DNA of 64,000 nt from Saccharospirillum sp. (GCA_018402545.1 JAGYIL010000001.1:1860001-1924000), one strand, 5' to 3'; shown: positions 18,499-28,074, numbered from the stretch's first letter. The notes: a model not told the origin generated them from the sequence alone. Made by a program: numbers and translations.

Positions 18499-19316
18499 GC
18501 CGTTGTTTCCTTTTTCTCTTTGTTCGGGTGTGGGATGAAGGGAACCTTCTTCAGCCACAGTTTTAAGGCTTGCCAGTGGATGCCCGTTACCACCTTTACG
18601 GTCATCGCCGGGAAACGGATGAGGGCGCGGCGCATGGCCCGGGCGCTGATCGGTGCGGCCTCCATGACCAGGGTGGCATCGAACACCTTATGCTGTTCAC
18701 GATGGTTTTCCAGGTGAATGCGCAGCGTCGGTTCCGGCAGGCCGAATACCCAGCGGTAATCCATGTCCATTGGCAAAAAGGGCGATACATGAAACGCCTT
18801 GCCCAGCCGGTATTCACGATAGTGCCGGTGAACCCGGTGCGGTTCGTAATGGGGGTTGGTGGGTGGTGGGCGCGTATCGGACCGTTCGGCCAACAGTACG
18901 TAGGCGTGGCGCTCTTTCCAGGGCGTATTGGTGACTTCGGGCATCACCGCCAGCAAATTGTCGCTGTGGTCGAACACGTAGTAGACCGACACCGGGTTGA
19001 ACACGTAGCCGAGGTAGCGCACATGGGTCAGCACCCGTACTGAGGCAATTTGCCGGGGTTCCAGATCGCTGTGTGTGCAGACCTTGTTGATGACGGCCTG
19101 TTTCAGGTCGGGCGTGTTCGGGTCGAAATAATCAGCCCGGCGAAAACTGGCCCAGTTAAATCGCTCGATCGACCAGAATCGCGAGCTGCCGAACACCTCG
19201 TCGATTTCATCGAGATCGAGATAGAGCATGAACAGCGGGTAGGTGAAACGGTGCTCTGCCGGGCTGTAGCGGCGGTGACGCACCCAGCCCTCGTAGAGGC
19301 AACTGTTCAGTGCCAT
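18495..19316 (-). CDS. DUF1365 family protein
   Basis: The 273-aa protein opens CLYEGWVRHRRYSPAEHRF and carries YLGYVFNPVSVYYVFD, FHVSPFLPMDMDYRW and the terminal FIPHP, all hallmarks of DUF1365. The family is almost always next to an NAD(P)/FAD-binding oxidoreductase and a CMAS-like methyltransferase, as here, and is presumed to act on modified acyl chains; no reaction is established by this sequence. The start overlaps the preceding oxidoreductase gene by 10 nt. Confidence 0.88.
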   Translation of the reverse strand: MALNSCLYEGWVRHRRYSPAEHRFTYPLFMLYLDLDEIDEVFGSSRFWSIERFNWASFRRADYFDPNTPDLKQAVINKVCTHSDLEPRQIASVRVLTHVRYLGYVFNPVSVYYVFDHSDNLLAVMPEVTNTPWKERHAYVLLAERSDTRPPPTNPHYEPHRVHRHYREYRLGKAFHVSPFLPMDMDYRWVFGLPEPTLRIHLENHREQHKVFDATLVMEAAPISARAMRRALIRFPAMTVKVVTGIHWQALKLWLKKVPFIPHPNKEKKETTA

Positions 19317-20572
19317 GGTTCAACTCCAAAACTGGATGCGACGCGCAAGGCACTGTTAACACCGTCTTCGTGAAAACCATTGAACCAGTAGGCCCCGCAA
19401 AAATGGGTGCGGTTCTTGTTACCAATCTGATCGTATCGGTTCTGGGCGTCAATACCGGCTTTGGTAAAGACCGGATGGGCGTAGGTGAAGCGGTCGATGA
19501 TTTTCGCCGGGTCGATGTCGGCGGTGCGGTTTAGCGTCACGCAAAAGGTGACCGGCGCGTCGTTGAAGTTCTGCAAAATGTTCATGTTGTAAGTCAGCCC
19601 GACCGCGTCGGCAGGGTTGCGCGGAATGTGGTAGTTCCAGGCGGCCCAGGCTTTCCTGTTTTTGGGCAACAGGGTCTCGTCGGTGTGCAGCACCACATCG
19701 TTGTTGCTGTAGGGCAGGGCACCGAGAATGTCGCGTTCGTCGTCGGTCGGTTCGGCCAGCATGGCCAGCGCCTGGTCGCTGTGGCAGGCAAAGACGACCT
19801 GGTCAAAACGTTCGGTCTGGTCGTCGCCAAAGGTAAGTGTTACGCCCTCGGCATCGCGCTCGACCCGGGCGACACCCCGGTTCAGATGAATGCGGTCTTT
19901 GAACGGTTCGGTCAGCGGGGCAACATAGGCACGCGACCCGCCGCTGATGACATACCACTGCGGCCGGTTCTTGACCGACAACAAACCATGGTTCTTGAAA
20001 AACCGAACGAAAAACAATGCCGGGAAGGCTTCCATGTCGGTCTCACCGGAAGACCAGATGGCCGCTCCCATGGGCACGATGTACTTGCGGATAAAGGTTT
20101 TGCCAAAGCCTTTTTGCTGAAAGTATTCACCCAGCGTCAGCTCAGGCGTCAGCTTGCCGGCCTCGAGGTCTTCGAGGCTTTCTTTGTTGAAACGCAGAAT
20201 GTCGCGAATCATGCCCAGAAAACGGGGGTTCAGCAGGTTCTTGCGCTGCGCAAACAGGGTGTCGAGGTTGTGGCCGTTATACTCGAGGCCCGAGGCGTCG
20301 TCGCGCACGCTGAAGCTCATTTCGGTCGGTTCACGGTTCACGGCCAGAGGCGCCATCAGTTTATTAAAATTGTGATACACCCAATCGTTATAGACGATAA
20401 ACCCGGTATTCACACCCCAGGTGCGGCCGTCGATGGTGACATCCCGGGTATTGGTGTGGCCGCCGATGTAATCGTTTTGCTCGAACACCTGAATATCGTG
20501 ATGCGGGTGCAACAGCCGGGCGGTGGTCAGGCCCGCGATGCCGGTTCCAATGATGGCAATGCGTTGTTTCAT
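19307..20572 (-). CDS. FAD-dependent amine-oxidase-fold oxidoreductase
   Basis: The 421-aa protein starts with a dinucleotide-binding loop (AIIGTGIAGLTTARLL, then EQNDYIGGHTNT) and ends with the FAD-contact stretch FCGAYWFNGFHEDGVNSAL. It matches the oxidoreductases found with DUF1365 and CMAS-like genes. In Rhodobacter sphaeroides an FAD desaturase (UfaD) from a comparable gene set makes a diene in furan-fatty-acid synthesis, and this is a candidate functional counterpart. The start at 20572 is preceded by AGGAC at proper distance; an in-frame ATG at 20611 lacks such a site. Confidence 0.85.
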   Translation of the reverse strand: MKQRIAIIGTGIAGLTTARLLHPHHDIQVFEQNDYIGGHTNTRDVTIDGRTWGVNTGFIVYNDWVYHNFNKLMAPLAVNREPTEMSFSVRDDASGLEYNGHNLDTLFAQRKNLLNPRFLGMIRDILRFNKESLEDLEAGKLTPELTLGEYFQQKGFGKTFIRKYIVPMGAAIWSSGETDMEAFPALFFVRFFKNHGLLSVKNRPQWYVISGGSRAYVAPLTEPFKDRIHLNRGVARVERDAEGVTLTFGDDQTERFDQVVFACHSDQALAMLAEPTDDERDILGALPYSNNDVVLHTDETLLPKNRKAWAAWNYHIPRNPADAVGLTYNMNILQNFNDAPVTFCVTLNRTADIDPAKIIDRFTYAHPVFTKAGIDAQNRYDQIGNKNRTHFCGAYWFNGFHEDGVNSALRVASSFGVEPWH

Positions 20573-20617
20573 TAAGTGTCCTGTCGGTTTTAGCGATAGT
20601 GTGTTGTTCAATTCAAA

Positions 20618-21034
20618 TCAGTTTAGCCGGCCTTTCAGCCAGCCTAGCAGTGAGCCCAGAACGGGTACGTGATCGAAGATCATCTGGTTGCTGTCGAAAT
20701 AATCCTGATGCCGGGTGATTTTTTCAGCAAAAGTCAGGTAAGTGACACCGGGTATCAGAACCGGCGCGCCGCCTTTGAGTTTGGGGTGACGAAACGTCAT
20801 CTCCCAGCGCAACATGGCCTCATTGTTGTGTTCCCACTCGGTCAGGTACCGGAACGAGATTTCATCGACGTTTTTGTACATGCCCTCGAAATAGCGTTGC
20901 AGGTTATCGAGGCCTTCAATCTTGTGCAGCGGGTCGATAAACACGATGTCGCGGTCATAGATGTCGCCGAGCAGGCCGTCTTTCACCGTATCCCGGTTTA
21001 ACCGGTTATACACATCCTGCATTCGTTCAAGCAT
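20618..21034 (-). CDS. NTF2/SnoaL-like protein
   Basis: The 138-aa single-domain protein (DVYNRLNRD; YDRDIVFIDPLHKIEGLDNLQRYFEGMYKN; WEMTFRHPKLKGG) has the look of an NTF2-like fold, common among small stress and isomerase proteins. It lies 45 bp before the FAD gene in the same direction, and such proteins recur in photo-oxidative stress clusters with photolyase. A GGGAG site precedes the ATG at 21034. No substrate can be assigned. Confidence 0.8.
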   Translation of the reverse strand: MLERMQDVYNRLNRDTVKDGLLGDIYDRDIVFIDPLHKIEGLDNLQRYFEGMYKNVDEISFRYLTEWEHNNEAMLRWEMTFRHPKLKGGAPVLIPGVTYLTFAEKITRHQDYFDSNQMIFDHVPVLGSLLGWLKGRLN

Positions 21035-21058
21035 AGGAATCTCCCAGGAGATGGTTTT

Positions 21059-21113
21059 GAGCTGCGAGCTTCGAGCTGCGAGTTTTTAGCTAACAGCTCG
21101 AAGCTCGCAGCTC
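21059..21113. repeat. Perfect 20-bp inverted repeat across the photolyase stop codon
   Basis: GAGCTGCGAGCTTCGAGCTG at 21059-21078 is followed, after 15 bp, by its exact complement at 21094-21113. The second arm overlaps two bases of the phrB stop codon. Neither strand has a T-run after the stem, so it is more likely a palindromic insert, mRNA-stability hairpin or partial attenuator than a classical terminator. Confidence 0.85.
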
Positions 21114-22494
21114 ACAGCTGTTTAAACAACTCCAACGTCTCTGCGCGGGCGCGTTTGTAGTCGATCAGCGGCCGTGCATAGCCCAGGTGTCTGGCCAGTT
21201 GCTGCGTTGGTTCGTGTATGGCGTCGGCTGGCACGCTGGCCAGTTCCGGTACCCAGCGGCGAATATAATCGCCAGTGGGGTCAAAGCGTTGCGACTGGGT
21301 ATGGGGGTTAAAAATGCGGAAGTAAGGTGCCGCATCGACCCCGGTAGAGGCGCACCACTGCCAGCCGCCGTTGTTGCTGGCGAAATCGATGTCGAGCAGT
21401 TGCTGTGCAAACCAGCGTTCGCCCTGGCGCCAATCAATTTTCAGCAGTTTGACCAGGTACATGGCGACGATCATCCGCACCCGGTTGTGCATCCAGCCGG
21501 TCGCGGCGAGCTGGCGCATGCCGGCATCGACAATCGGTACGCCCGTCTGCCCCTGTTGCCAGTGGTGCAGGGCGGTTTCATCCTGCTGCCAGGGAAAGGC
21601 ATCCCAGCGCGGGTAAAAGGGTTTATGCCGGGCGATGTCGGGCCGCCAGTAGAGCAGGTAGTGGTAAAACTCACGCCAGATCAGTTCGGACAACCAGGTT
21701 TGCACGCCGGCACTGTCGAATTTGGGGTGCGAAAACGCACTGTGCATGCACTGGCGCAGGCTGATGGCGCCGCTGGCCAGGGCAGCCGACAAGCGCGATG
21801 TGCCTTCGGTGGCGGGCAGATCGCGCTGGTCTTTGTAGCGTGGCATGGCGTCAGCGAACTGGCCTAGGTGCTCATGGGCGTCATGTTCGTTCAGCGGCAG
21901 TTCGGCGGTGCCGGACCAGTCGACCTCGGGGATATCAGGCAGTTCGGTCAGCGCCGGTGCCCTGGCCGTGGGCACTGGCAAGGGTACGGCCAATGGCGTC
22001 TCGGCATGCTGGCTTAGCCAGCGTTTCTTGAACGGGGTGAACACCCGGTACATCTCACCCTGGCCGGTTAACAACGTGGCCGGGTCGAAGCCGACCCGGT
22101 CTTCTCCGACCCAGGTGGCGATGCCGGCTAACCGGGCCTGCTCGATCGCATATTGGTCGCGCTGTACTTCATCCCAGCCGAATTCGCGGTGAAAGGTGAT
22201 TTGGCGAACGCTGTGCTGGCGGGCAAACTCGATCAGCTGATCGACGCCGGAAAGCCAGGTGTCGGCCTGCAGGATGGTCAGTGGAATGCCGAGCTGGGCC
22301 AGATCGCGGGCGACGGTGACCAGAGCCGAGCGAATACTGTATTGGCGGGCCAGACCGTAGTCGTGCTGTTGCCATTGCTCTGGCGTCCACAGAAAAATCG
22401 CTTTCACCTCAGCCCCGGCTGCCTGGCAGGCCTCCGTCAGGGCGCTGTGGTCGCTGACGCGTAAATCGTTTCGGAACCAGACTAGTTGGGTCAT
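21112..22494 (-). CDS. phrB: Deoxyribodipyrimidine (CPD) photolyase, class I
   Basis: The 460-aa flavoprotein repairs UV-induced cyclobutane pyrimidine dimers using blue light. It begins with the cryptochrome/photolyase motif LVWFRNDLRVSDHSAL. The C-terminal FAD domain carries WLSELIWREFYHYLL, GWMHNRVRMIVAMYLVK, DFASNNGGWQWCASTG and FNPHTQSQRFDPTGDYIRRWVPEL. Its length is normal. As with E. coli ybgA-phr, a DUF1722 gene lies directly upstream. It heads the run into lipid-modification genes, which points to a light-responsive operon. Confidence 0.95.
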   Translation of the reverse strand: MTQLVWFRNDLRVSDHSALTEACQAAGAEVKAIFLWTPEQWQQHDYGLARQYSIRSALVTVARDLAQLGIPLTILQADTWLSGVDQLIEFARQHSVRQITFHREFGWDEVQRDQYAIEQARLAGIATWVGEDRVGFDPATLLTGQGEMYRVFTPFKKRWLSQHAETPLAVPLPVPTARAPALTELPDIPEVDWSGTAELPLNEHDAHEHLGQFADAMPRYKDQRDLPATEGTSRLSAALASGAISLRQCMHSAFSHPKFDSAGVQTWLSELIWREFYHYLLYWRPDIARHKPFYPRWDAFPWQQDETALHHWQQGQTGVPIVDAGMRQLAATGWMHNRVRMIVAMYLVKLLKIDWRQGERWFAQQLLDIDFASNNGGWQWCASTGVDAAPYFRIFNPHTQSQRFDPTGDYIRRWVPELASVPADAIHEPTQQLARHLGYARPLIDYKRARAETLELFKQL

Positions 22495-22582
22495 TAAAAA
22501 CTCTAGACAGAAGTTAGACGTATCATAGATACGCCTAATGATTGCGATTGGTTCAAATTATTTAACAGGCGGGTCAGTCAAG

Positions 22583-23533
22583 CTAAATCGGGTTTCTCAA
22601 CCCCAGGGCTTCCGGGTAGGGGTTCAGGAACGTCTGATTCATCAGATAGGGGAACTGGTCGCCGTGCAGAAAGGTGTAGTGCTTGAGCAGGGCGACCGGA
22701 ACGATGAAGGGGACTTCACTGGCTTTGTACTGGTCGATCGAATGAATCAGCGAGGCTTTTTCTTTTTCAGACAGCTGGTTTTTGAAGTAGCCCATCACAT
22801 GTTGCAGCACGTTGACCCGGTGACCCCGTTTGGGGATGTTCGAGAGGGCTGACATCAATTCTGCCAGATATTCCTGGCCAAAGGCCTCCCGGTCTTCGAT
22901 GTCTTTTAAGTTGGAAAGCTTCTGCCCCAGGCGTTTGTAAGTGGGGTAGTCGTGCATCATCAACAGGTATTTCTGCCGCGCGTGAAAGTCGATCAGCCCT
23001 TTGGCGGTGCGCCAGGGTTGTCCGGTGCGCCACTCGTGGTAGACGTAAACGCGCTGTACGAAGTTTTCGACCAGGTTCGGGTCGCTCAGGCGGCCGCTTT
23101 CTTCAAAGGGCAGGGCCGGGGCGTGGCGTTGCAGCACCTCGGTGTACAAACCGGCGGCGATTTTTTCGGGGATCATGTTTTTGTTGTACAGCTTTACCCG
23201 TTCCATGCCGCAGCTGGGTGAGCCTTGCATGACGACGTAGCCGTCGAGTGCATCGAGCTCGGGGACAATGCTTTCGGCGTAGTGCTGTAATTTTTCGGTG
23301 TAGTCGTCAGTCAGGTTGTCTGAATCGACGGCCCGGGTGCCCCGGTCGGTGCTGATCAGTCGGATCGGGTTGCGCGGTATGCCCATGCCGATGGCGACTT
23401 CCGGGCAGTAGGGCACGAAATCGGCGTACTGGCCAAAGGTTTGAGTCAGCCAACGGTGGTGTTTGTGCCCGCCGTTGAAGCGGACTTCATCGCCCAGCAG
23501 GCAACTGCTGACGCCCAGTTTCAGTTTTGTCAT
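22583..23533 (-). CDS. DUF523 (TudS-like)-DUF1722 fusion, YbgA type
   Basis: The 316-aa protein has an N-terminal DUF523 domain with cysteines Cys11 (SSCLLG), Cys43 (PYCPE) and Cys108 (SPSCG). These match the three cluster ligands of the TudS thiouracil desulfidase family, so an iron-sulfur cluster is likely. The C-terminal half (LLMMHDYPTYKRLGQ; HVMGYFKNQLSEKEK) is DUF1722 as in E. coli YbgA. It is the first gene of the run containing phrB. The substrate of the fusion form is unknown. Confidence 0.88.
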   Translation of the reverse strand: MTKLKLGVSSCLLGDEVRFNGGHKHHRWLTQTFGQYADFVPYCPEVAIGMGIPRNPIRLISTDRGTRAVDSDNLTDDYTEKLQHYAESIVPELDALDGYVVMQGSPSCGMERVKLYNKNMIPEKIAAGLYTEVLQRHAPALPFEESGRLSDPNLVENFVQRVYVYHEWRTGQPWRTAKGLIDFHARQKYLLMMHDYPTYKRLGQKLSNLKDIEDREAFGQEYLAELMSALSNIPKRGHRVNVLQHVMGYFKNQLSEKEKASLIHSIDQYKASEVPFIVPVALLKHYTFLHGDQFPYLMNQTFLNPYPEALGLRNPI

Positions 23534-23576
23534 TGCGTTAGAGGTTCCTGTCGCCCGGTTATGGGTGGCCGTTTCC

Positions 23577-23620
23577 TGAGGTGCGTGATCGGTTTATATC
23601 GTCGGGCGATACGCACCTCA
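23577..23620. repeat. Hairpin between chemoreceptor and TudS-like genes
   Basis: TGAGGTGCGT at 23577-23586 and ACGCACCTCA at 23611-23620 form a perfect 10-bp inverted repeat with a 24-nt loop, located between the chemoreceptor stop and the ybgA-like start. No T-run follows on either strand. It could be an operator or hairpin for the operon below. Confidence 0.55.
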
Positions 23621-23633
23621 AGTCCAGCCTGGA

Positions 23634-25265
23634 TCACTGTGCGCCAGCGCGCAGGCTTTGTAGCTGCCGTTGAAAGTCGCTGGCCAGGGTCGAGAGTGTA
23701 TCGCTGAGCGTTGTGGCTTGCTGGCTTTCGCTGGCGGTTTCTTCCGACAGGTTGCGGATCTGAATGATCAGTTCAGCCAGCGAGCCAGCGACGCTGGTCT
23801 GCTCTTCGGCAGCGGTGGCGATTTGCTGGTTTTTGTCGTTGATGGTGCGAATTGCCGCGAGAATATCCGTCAGTTGTTGCTCGGCCTGGGTAATGTGTTC
23901 ACCGGTGGAGCGGGTTTGTACCAGGCCGGTTTCCATCGCCTGGTTGCTGTTGCGCGCACCGGTCTGAATGGTCTCGACAATGGCGCGGATCTCGATGGTC
24001 GACTGCTGGGTTTTCTGCGCCAGCTGACGCACTTCGTCGGCGACTACCGCAAAGCCGCGGCCCTGGTCCCCGGCCCGGGCCGCTTCAATGGCGGCGTTCA
24101 GGGCGAGCAAGTTGGTTTGCTCGGCGATGCCCTGAATCACGCTCAATACCGACCCGACGTTTTCAGACTCCTGTGCCAGGCTGTTGATCAAACCGGCGGT
24201 GGTCTCATTGTCGCTGGCCAGTTTGGCCATGGTGCTCTGGGCGGTATGCATGGCCTGACTGCCCTGTTCGGCTAGCTGGCCGGTGTGGCGGGTCGAATCG
24301 GCGGTATCGGCGGCATTGGCGGCGACTTCCCGTGATGCAGCTTCCATTTCTTCAATGGCGGTGGCGACCTGCTGGCTGAGATCATGCTGCTGGGCGGTGG
24401 CCGAGGTGATGGACCCGGACATGACGTCGAGCCGGTTGGTCGCATCGCGCAAGGCGTTACTGTTGCGCTCCAGATCGGTCACCATGGTTTGCAGGAACTG
24501 GCGCAGGTAGTCGAGTGTCTGGCCCAGGTGGCCGAGCTCGTCTTTGCGTTTCATCGTTATCGGCTGATCGTAACGCCCGTTGCGGATGTGGTTAACGCCG
24601 TCGGTCAGGCCATGTATGGGTTTGATGATGGCGCTGCGAACAAACAGGAAGATCGCCGCCAGAATGACCAGGCTAAGCGCTATGGCAACGGCGACCGCCA
24701 GTCGCACGGTCTGGCTGGCGCTGGCCTGGGCCTCGGCATTTGCAGTGATGGCCAGGCGAGACAACTCGTTGCCCAGTTCGGTCATCGCGGCCGAGGGTGC
24801 CCGGTCTATGCCTGAGACGGCCGCGTCGCCTGCGGTGTGATCGAAATTGCTGTCTACAAAAGCCTGCCGGCCTTCGGCGTAAGCGGTGGCCATGGTTTGG
24901 TGATCTTCAAGAAACTGGGTGGCAATAGCCTGCAGCTCGGGGTACGCCCGTAGGTCGTTCGCCAAATCGGCGACCAGGGTACTGACCCGGTCAGATTGTT
25001 CGTTAAAGGCCGACCAGTAGCGATCCATACGATCACTGTCGTGGCCTCGCAACAGGGTGTTCTTCCACTCCTGCACCTGAGTCTTGAATTCAAGATGAGC
25101 TGTATCGGCCTGTTTTTCCAGCTGCTTGACGCCCTGGGCAACTTCCACGAGGCGGTTGACCGACTGATTCATCGAGAAAATACCGGCAAAGGCAACGATG
25201 GCCATGGCCAGTATGCTGAGCATAATGCTCATTAACAGACGAAACTGGATGGAACCTTTTTTCAC
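23634..25265 (-). CDS. Methyl-accepting chemotaxis protein
   Basis: The 543-aa chemoreceptor has a membrane helix at residues 9-32, a periplasmic helical-bundle sensor of about 150 residues, a second helix ([21 protein letters not shown]), a HAMP domain and a long cytoplasmic coiled coil. The signalling tip contains [40 protein letters not shown] in full. A GTG start at 25265 is chosen because CGGAGG lies 8 bp before it and the membrane anchor follows; the frame extends upstream to 25376 without that support. No methylation-docking pentapeptide is seen at the C-terminus. The ligand is unknown. Confidence 0.92.
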   Translation of the reverse strand: MKKGSIQFRLLMSIMLSILAMAIVAFAGIFSMNQSVNRLVEVAQGVKQLEKQADTAHLEFKTQVQEWKNTLLRGHDSDRMDRYWSAFNEQSDRVSTLVADLANDLRAYPELQAIATQFLEDHQTMATAYAEGRQAFVDSNFDHTAGDAAVSGIDRAPSAAMTELGNELSRLAITANAEAQASASQTVRLAVAVAIALSLVILAAIFLFVRSAIIKPIHGLTDGVNHIRNGRYDQPITMKRKDELGHLGQTLDYLRQFLQTMVTDLERNSNALRDATNRLDVMSGSITSATAQQHDLSQQVATAIEEMEAASREVAANAADTADSTRHTGQLAEQGSQAMHTAQSTMAKLASDNETTAGLINSLAQESENVGSVLSVIQGIAEQTNLLALNAAIEAARAGDQGRGFAVVADEVRQLAQKTQQSTIEIRAIVETIQTGARNSNQAMETGLVQTRSTGEHITQAEQQLTDILAAIRTINDKNQQIATAAEEQTSVAGSLAELIIQIRNLSEETASESQQATTLSDTLSTLASDFQRQLQSLRAGAQ

Positions 25266-25418
25266 GGTGCAACCTCCGTGTTGTGACCGTTTTGACAACG
25301 GGGCGTTTTTGATAAACCAGCTTTCTGAAATCAGGCTGGCACTGCTTATACGGGGGTTATCGACCCGTTCGATCAAAGCTGTAGCCGTATCAAGGTTAGT
25401 TCGTTTCGCGCCATGCCC

Positions 25419-25446
25419 TTGAGTTTTTTTAAATCATAGGCATAAT
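25419..25446 (+). promoter_or_regulatory. Sigma-70-type promoter of the SRP RNA gene
   Basis: TTGAGT (25419-25424) and CATAAT (25441-25446) are separated by 16 bp and lie 17 bp before the predicted 5' end of the 4.5S RNA. The expected start of transcription is near 25453. Confidence 0.55.
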
Positions 25447-25462
25447 GCCGCGCTCTGCGTTA

Positions 25463-25577
<115 letters not shown>

Positions 25578-25762
25578 ATCTTTGTTCTCTTTGGTGTACT
25601 ACCTTGCTGTTTTTTGCGATGTCCGGTACTACCCGGTTTGATTGGGCTGCCCGGTCATGCTTAACGACTAACTTCTTGTTTTATAGACTCTTTTTTTATT
25701 CTGGCAGCCTTTCTTGTTCCAAGTTAGGATACGGTTTCGTTTCTCCGGTTTCATGAGCCTTC

Positions 25763-27979
25763 ATGTCTTATCAGGTATTGGCCCGTAAATGGCGTCCCGC
25801 CACCTTTGAGCAAATGGTGGGGCAGACCCACGTCTTGAAAGCGCTGGTCAATTCGCTCGATCAACAGCGATTGCACCATGCCTATCTGTTCACCGGCACG
25901 CGCGGGGTGGGCAAGACCACCATCGCCCGTCTGCTGGCGAAGAGCCTTAACTGTGAAGTGGGCGTCAGCTCCAAACCCTGTGGCAAATGCTCGGCCTGTA
26001 CTGAAATTGCCGAGGGCCGCTTTGTCGACCTGATAGAAGTGGATGCCGCCTCGCGCACGCGGGTTGAAGACACCCGCGAGCTGCTCGAAAACGTTCAGTA
26101 TGCGCCCACGCGAGGCCGTTATAAGGTCTACCTGATCGACGAAGTGCACATGCTCTCGGTCAGCAGCTTTAATGCTCTGCTTAAAACGCTGGAAGAGCCA
26201 CCGCCGCACGTCAAGTTCCTGCTGGCCACCACCGACCCGCAAAAATTGCCGGTGACCGTGTTGTCGCGGTGCTTGCAGTTCAACCTGAAGAACATGACGC
26301 GCGAGAGCATCGTCAGCTACCTGAACTCCATTCTGGGGCAAGAGCAGGTGCCGTTCGATGAACCCGCCCTCTGGCTGCTGGCCGAAGCAGCCAATGGCAG
26401 TATGCGCGACGCCCTGAGCCTGACCGACCAGGCCATTGCCTATGGCGAGGGCGAACTGAACGAGACCGACGTGGCCACCATGCTGGGCACGGTTGATCTG
26501 AAACGGGTGTTGCACCTGGTGAAAGGGCTGATCGAGAAAGATGCCGACAGCCTGATGCAGCAGGTTGCCGGCATCGCCGAACACGCGCCGGATTACCGCA
26601 CCCTGCTGAATGAGCTGTTATCGACTTTGCATCGGGTGGCCATTGCCCAGGCTGCCCCCGCGGCGCTCGATAACAGCAAGGGCGACCGTGACGCCATTGC
26701 GGCACTGGCGGCGCAGGCGCAGGCGGAAGACATTCATCTGTTCTACCAGATCGGCACCCTGGCCGCCAAAGACCTGGCGCTGGCCCCCAGCGAGCGGGCC
26801 GGGTTCGAAATGGCGCTGTTGCGCATGCTGGCCTTCAGCCCAAGCCCGGCGCGTAATGTGAATGATTTGCCCGCGCTGGAAAGCCGCGTCAGTGCCGTGG
26901 GCCTGGGTGATACCTCCCCAAAGCCACAAGCCGCTCCGCAGACACCTGAGGAGCCGGCTGCCGTTGCAGCACCAGAGCCAGCGCCTGTTGCTGAACCGGG
27001 CGGCACTGCTACAGAATCACCCGACACCCGCGCTGCGGTAGCCGATGAGCCGGCCAGTTCGCATGGTCCAATGACTGCAGAGCCGGTCGAACCGGAAGCA
27101 GACGTCGCAGAGACGGTAACGGAACCAGCGGCTGCCGTGGCCGAAGCAGAGCCCGACGTACCCACCAGCCCGGCTCAGGCGGCGGCCAGTGAAGCACCCC
27201 CCGAACCTGCCAGTCAGGAAGAAGACCGGGCACCCTGGGAAGGTGACGATGACGTAACCGACTGGGCACCTGCTCCCCGGCCCGTAGCCGATTTGCTGGC
27301 CGATCAGCCAGCTGCAGAACCCCAGGCCCCGGTAGATGCCCCAGAACCTGTTGCAGAGGCAGCAAGCCCGGCGCCCGCCCGCCCGTCGCCGCTCGATGCG
27401 CTGACTCAAGCCGGGGAGATGGACCCCGAGCCGTCGCCGGTCAGCGAACCCGAGGCAGCGCCGACACCCAAAGCGGCTGAGCCAGTGCAAAGCCCGGTGC
27501 CGGTCAACCATGACCCGAACCAGTTGATTCACCCGGAAACCAACCCGGCGCGCTGGCCGGATACCGACCTCGAAGCCGACCCGGTGTTCTGGTGGCAGGT
27601 GACCTTGCACAAGCTGGGGCTTTCCGGCATGACCAAAACGCTCTTTGCCCATTCCACCTGGGCTGGTTTTGAGAACGGCCGTTTACAGCTGATTATCTCC
27701 GACAACTATCGAAAACTGATGAATGAGACCCATATAGAACGTCTGATGGCCGTGCTCGGTGACTTTCTGCCGGGCGTGACCGGGCTCGATTACCAGTTTG
27801 GCGTGGCCGAGAAAACGCCCCAGGCCTGGTTCGACCGCTTGCATCATGCGGCCTATGAAATGGCGGTGACGGCATTGCACGACGATCCGTTCGTGCAATC
27901 GCTGGTATCGCGTTACGACGGCGACTTGCAGGCCGATACGGTAAAACCTGCGTATAGCCCGTTGCCGTCGGTGTCCTGA
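25763..27979 (+). CDS. dnaX: DNA polymerase III subunits tau/gamma
   Basis: The 738-aa clamp-loader ATPase has Walker A GTRGVGKTT (residues 44-52), the four-cysteine zinc module (from CEVG through CGKCSACTEI), Walker B VYLIDEVHML and the sensor LSRCLQF. A long, low-complexity Ala/Pro/Glu-rich linker (about residues 380-590) precedes the C-terminal tau domain that contacts the polymerase and DnaB. I saw no A-rich slippery heptamer with a following stop like the one that produces gamma in E. coli, so a separate gamma product is not supported here. It is followed by ybaB and recR, the usual order. Confidence 0.96.
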   Translation: MSYQVLARKWRPATFEQMVGQTHVLKALVNSLDQQRLHHAYLFTGTRGVGKTTIARLLAKSLNCEVGVSSKPCGKCSACTEIAEGRFVDLIEVDAASRTRVEDTRELLENVQYAPTRGRYKVYLIDEVHMLSVSSFNALLKTLEEPPPHVKFLLATTDPQKLPVTVLSRCLQFNLKNMTRESIVSYLNSILGQEQVPFDEPALWLLAEAANGSMRDALSLTDQAIAYGEGELNETDVATMLGTVDLKRVLHLVKGLIEKDADSLMQQVAGIAEHAPDYRTLLNELLSTLHRVAIAQAAPAALDNSKGDRDAIAALAAQAQAEDIHLFYQIGTLAAKDLALAPSERAGFEMALLRMLAFSPSPARNVNDLPALESRVSAVGLGDTSPKPQAAPQTPEEPAAVAAPEPAPVAEPGGTATESPDTRAAVADEPASSHGPMTAEPVEPEADVAETVTEPAAAVAEAEPDVPTSPAQAAASEAPPEPASQEEDRAPWEGDDDVTDWAPAPRPVADLLADQPAAEPQAPVDAPEPVAEAASPAPARPSPLDALTQAGEMDPEPSPVSEPEAAPTPKAAEPVQSPVPVNHDPNQLIHPETNPARWPDTDLEADPVFWWQVTLHKLGLSGMTKTLFAHSTWAGFENGRLQLIISDNYRKLMNETHIERLMAVLGDFLPGVTGLDYQFGVAEKTPQAWFDRLHHAAYEMAVTALHDDPFVQSLVSRYDGDLQADTVKPAYSPLPSVS

Positions 27980-28074
27980 AACAACAGCGGGTCAGTTAAA
28001 CCCAAAACCGAATCCATGATCAGTAGCAAGCCAGTTGCCATGGTCAGTAACACCGATAACAGGAGCCTTGAGCG

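Noticed and set aside
26900-27500. Programmed -1 frameshift in dnaX producing gamma
   Set aside because: No A-AAA-AAG-type slippery site followed by a nearby stop was seen in the expected region.
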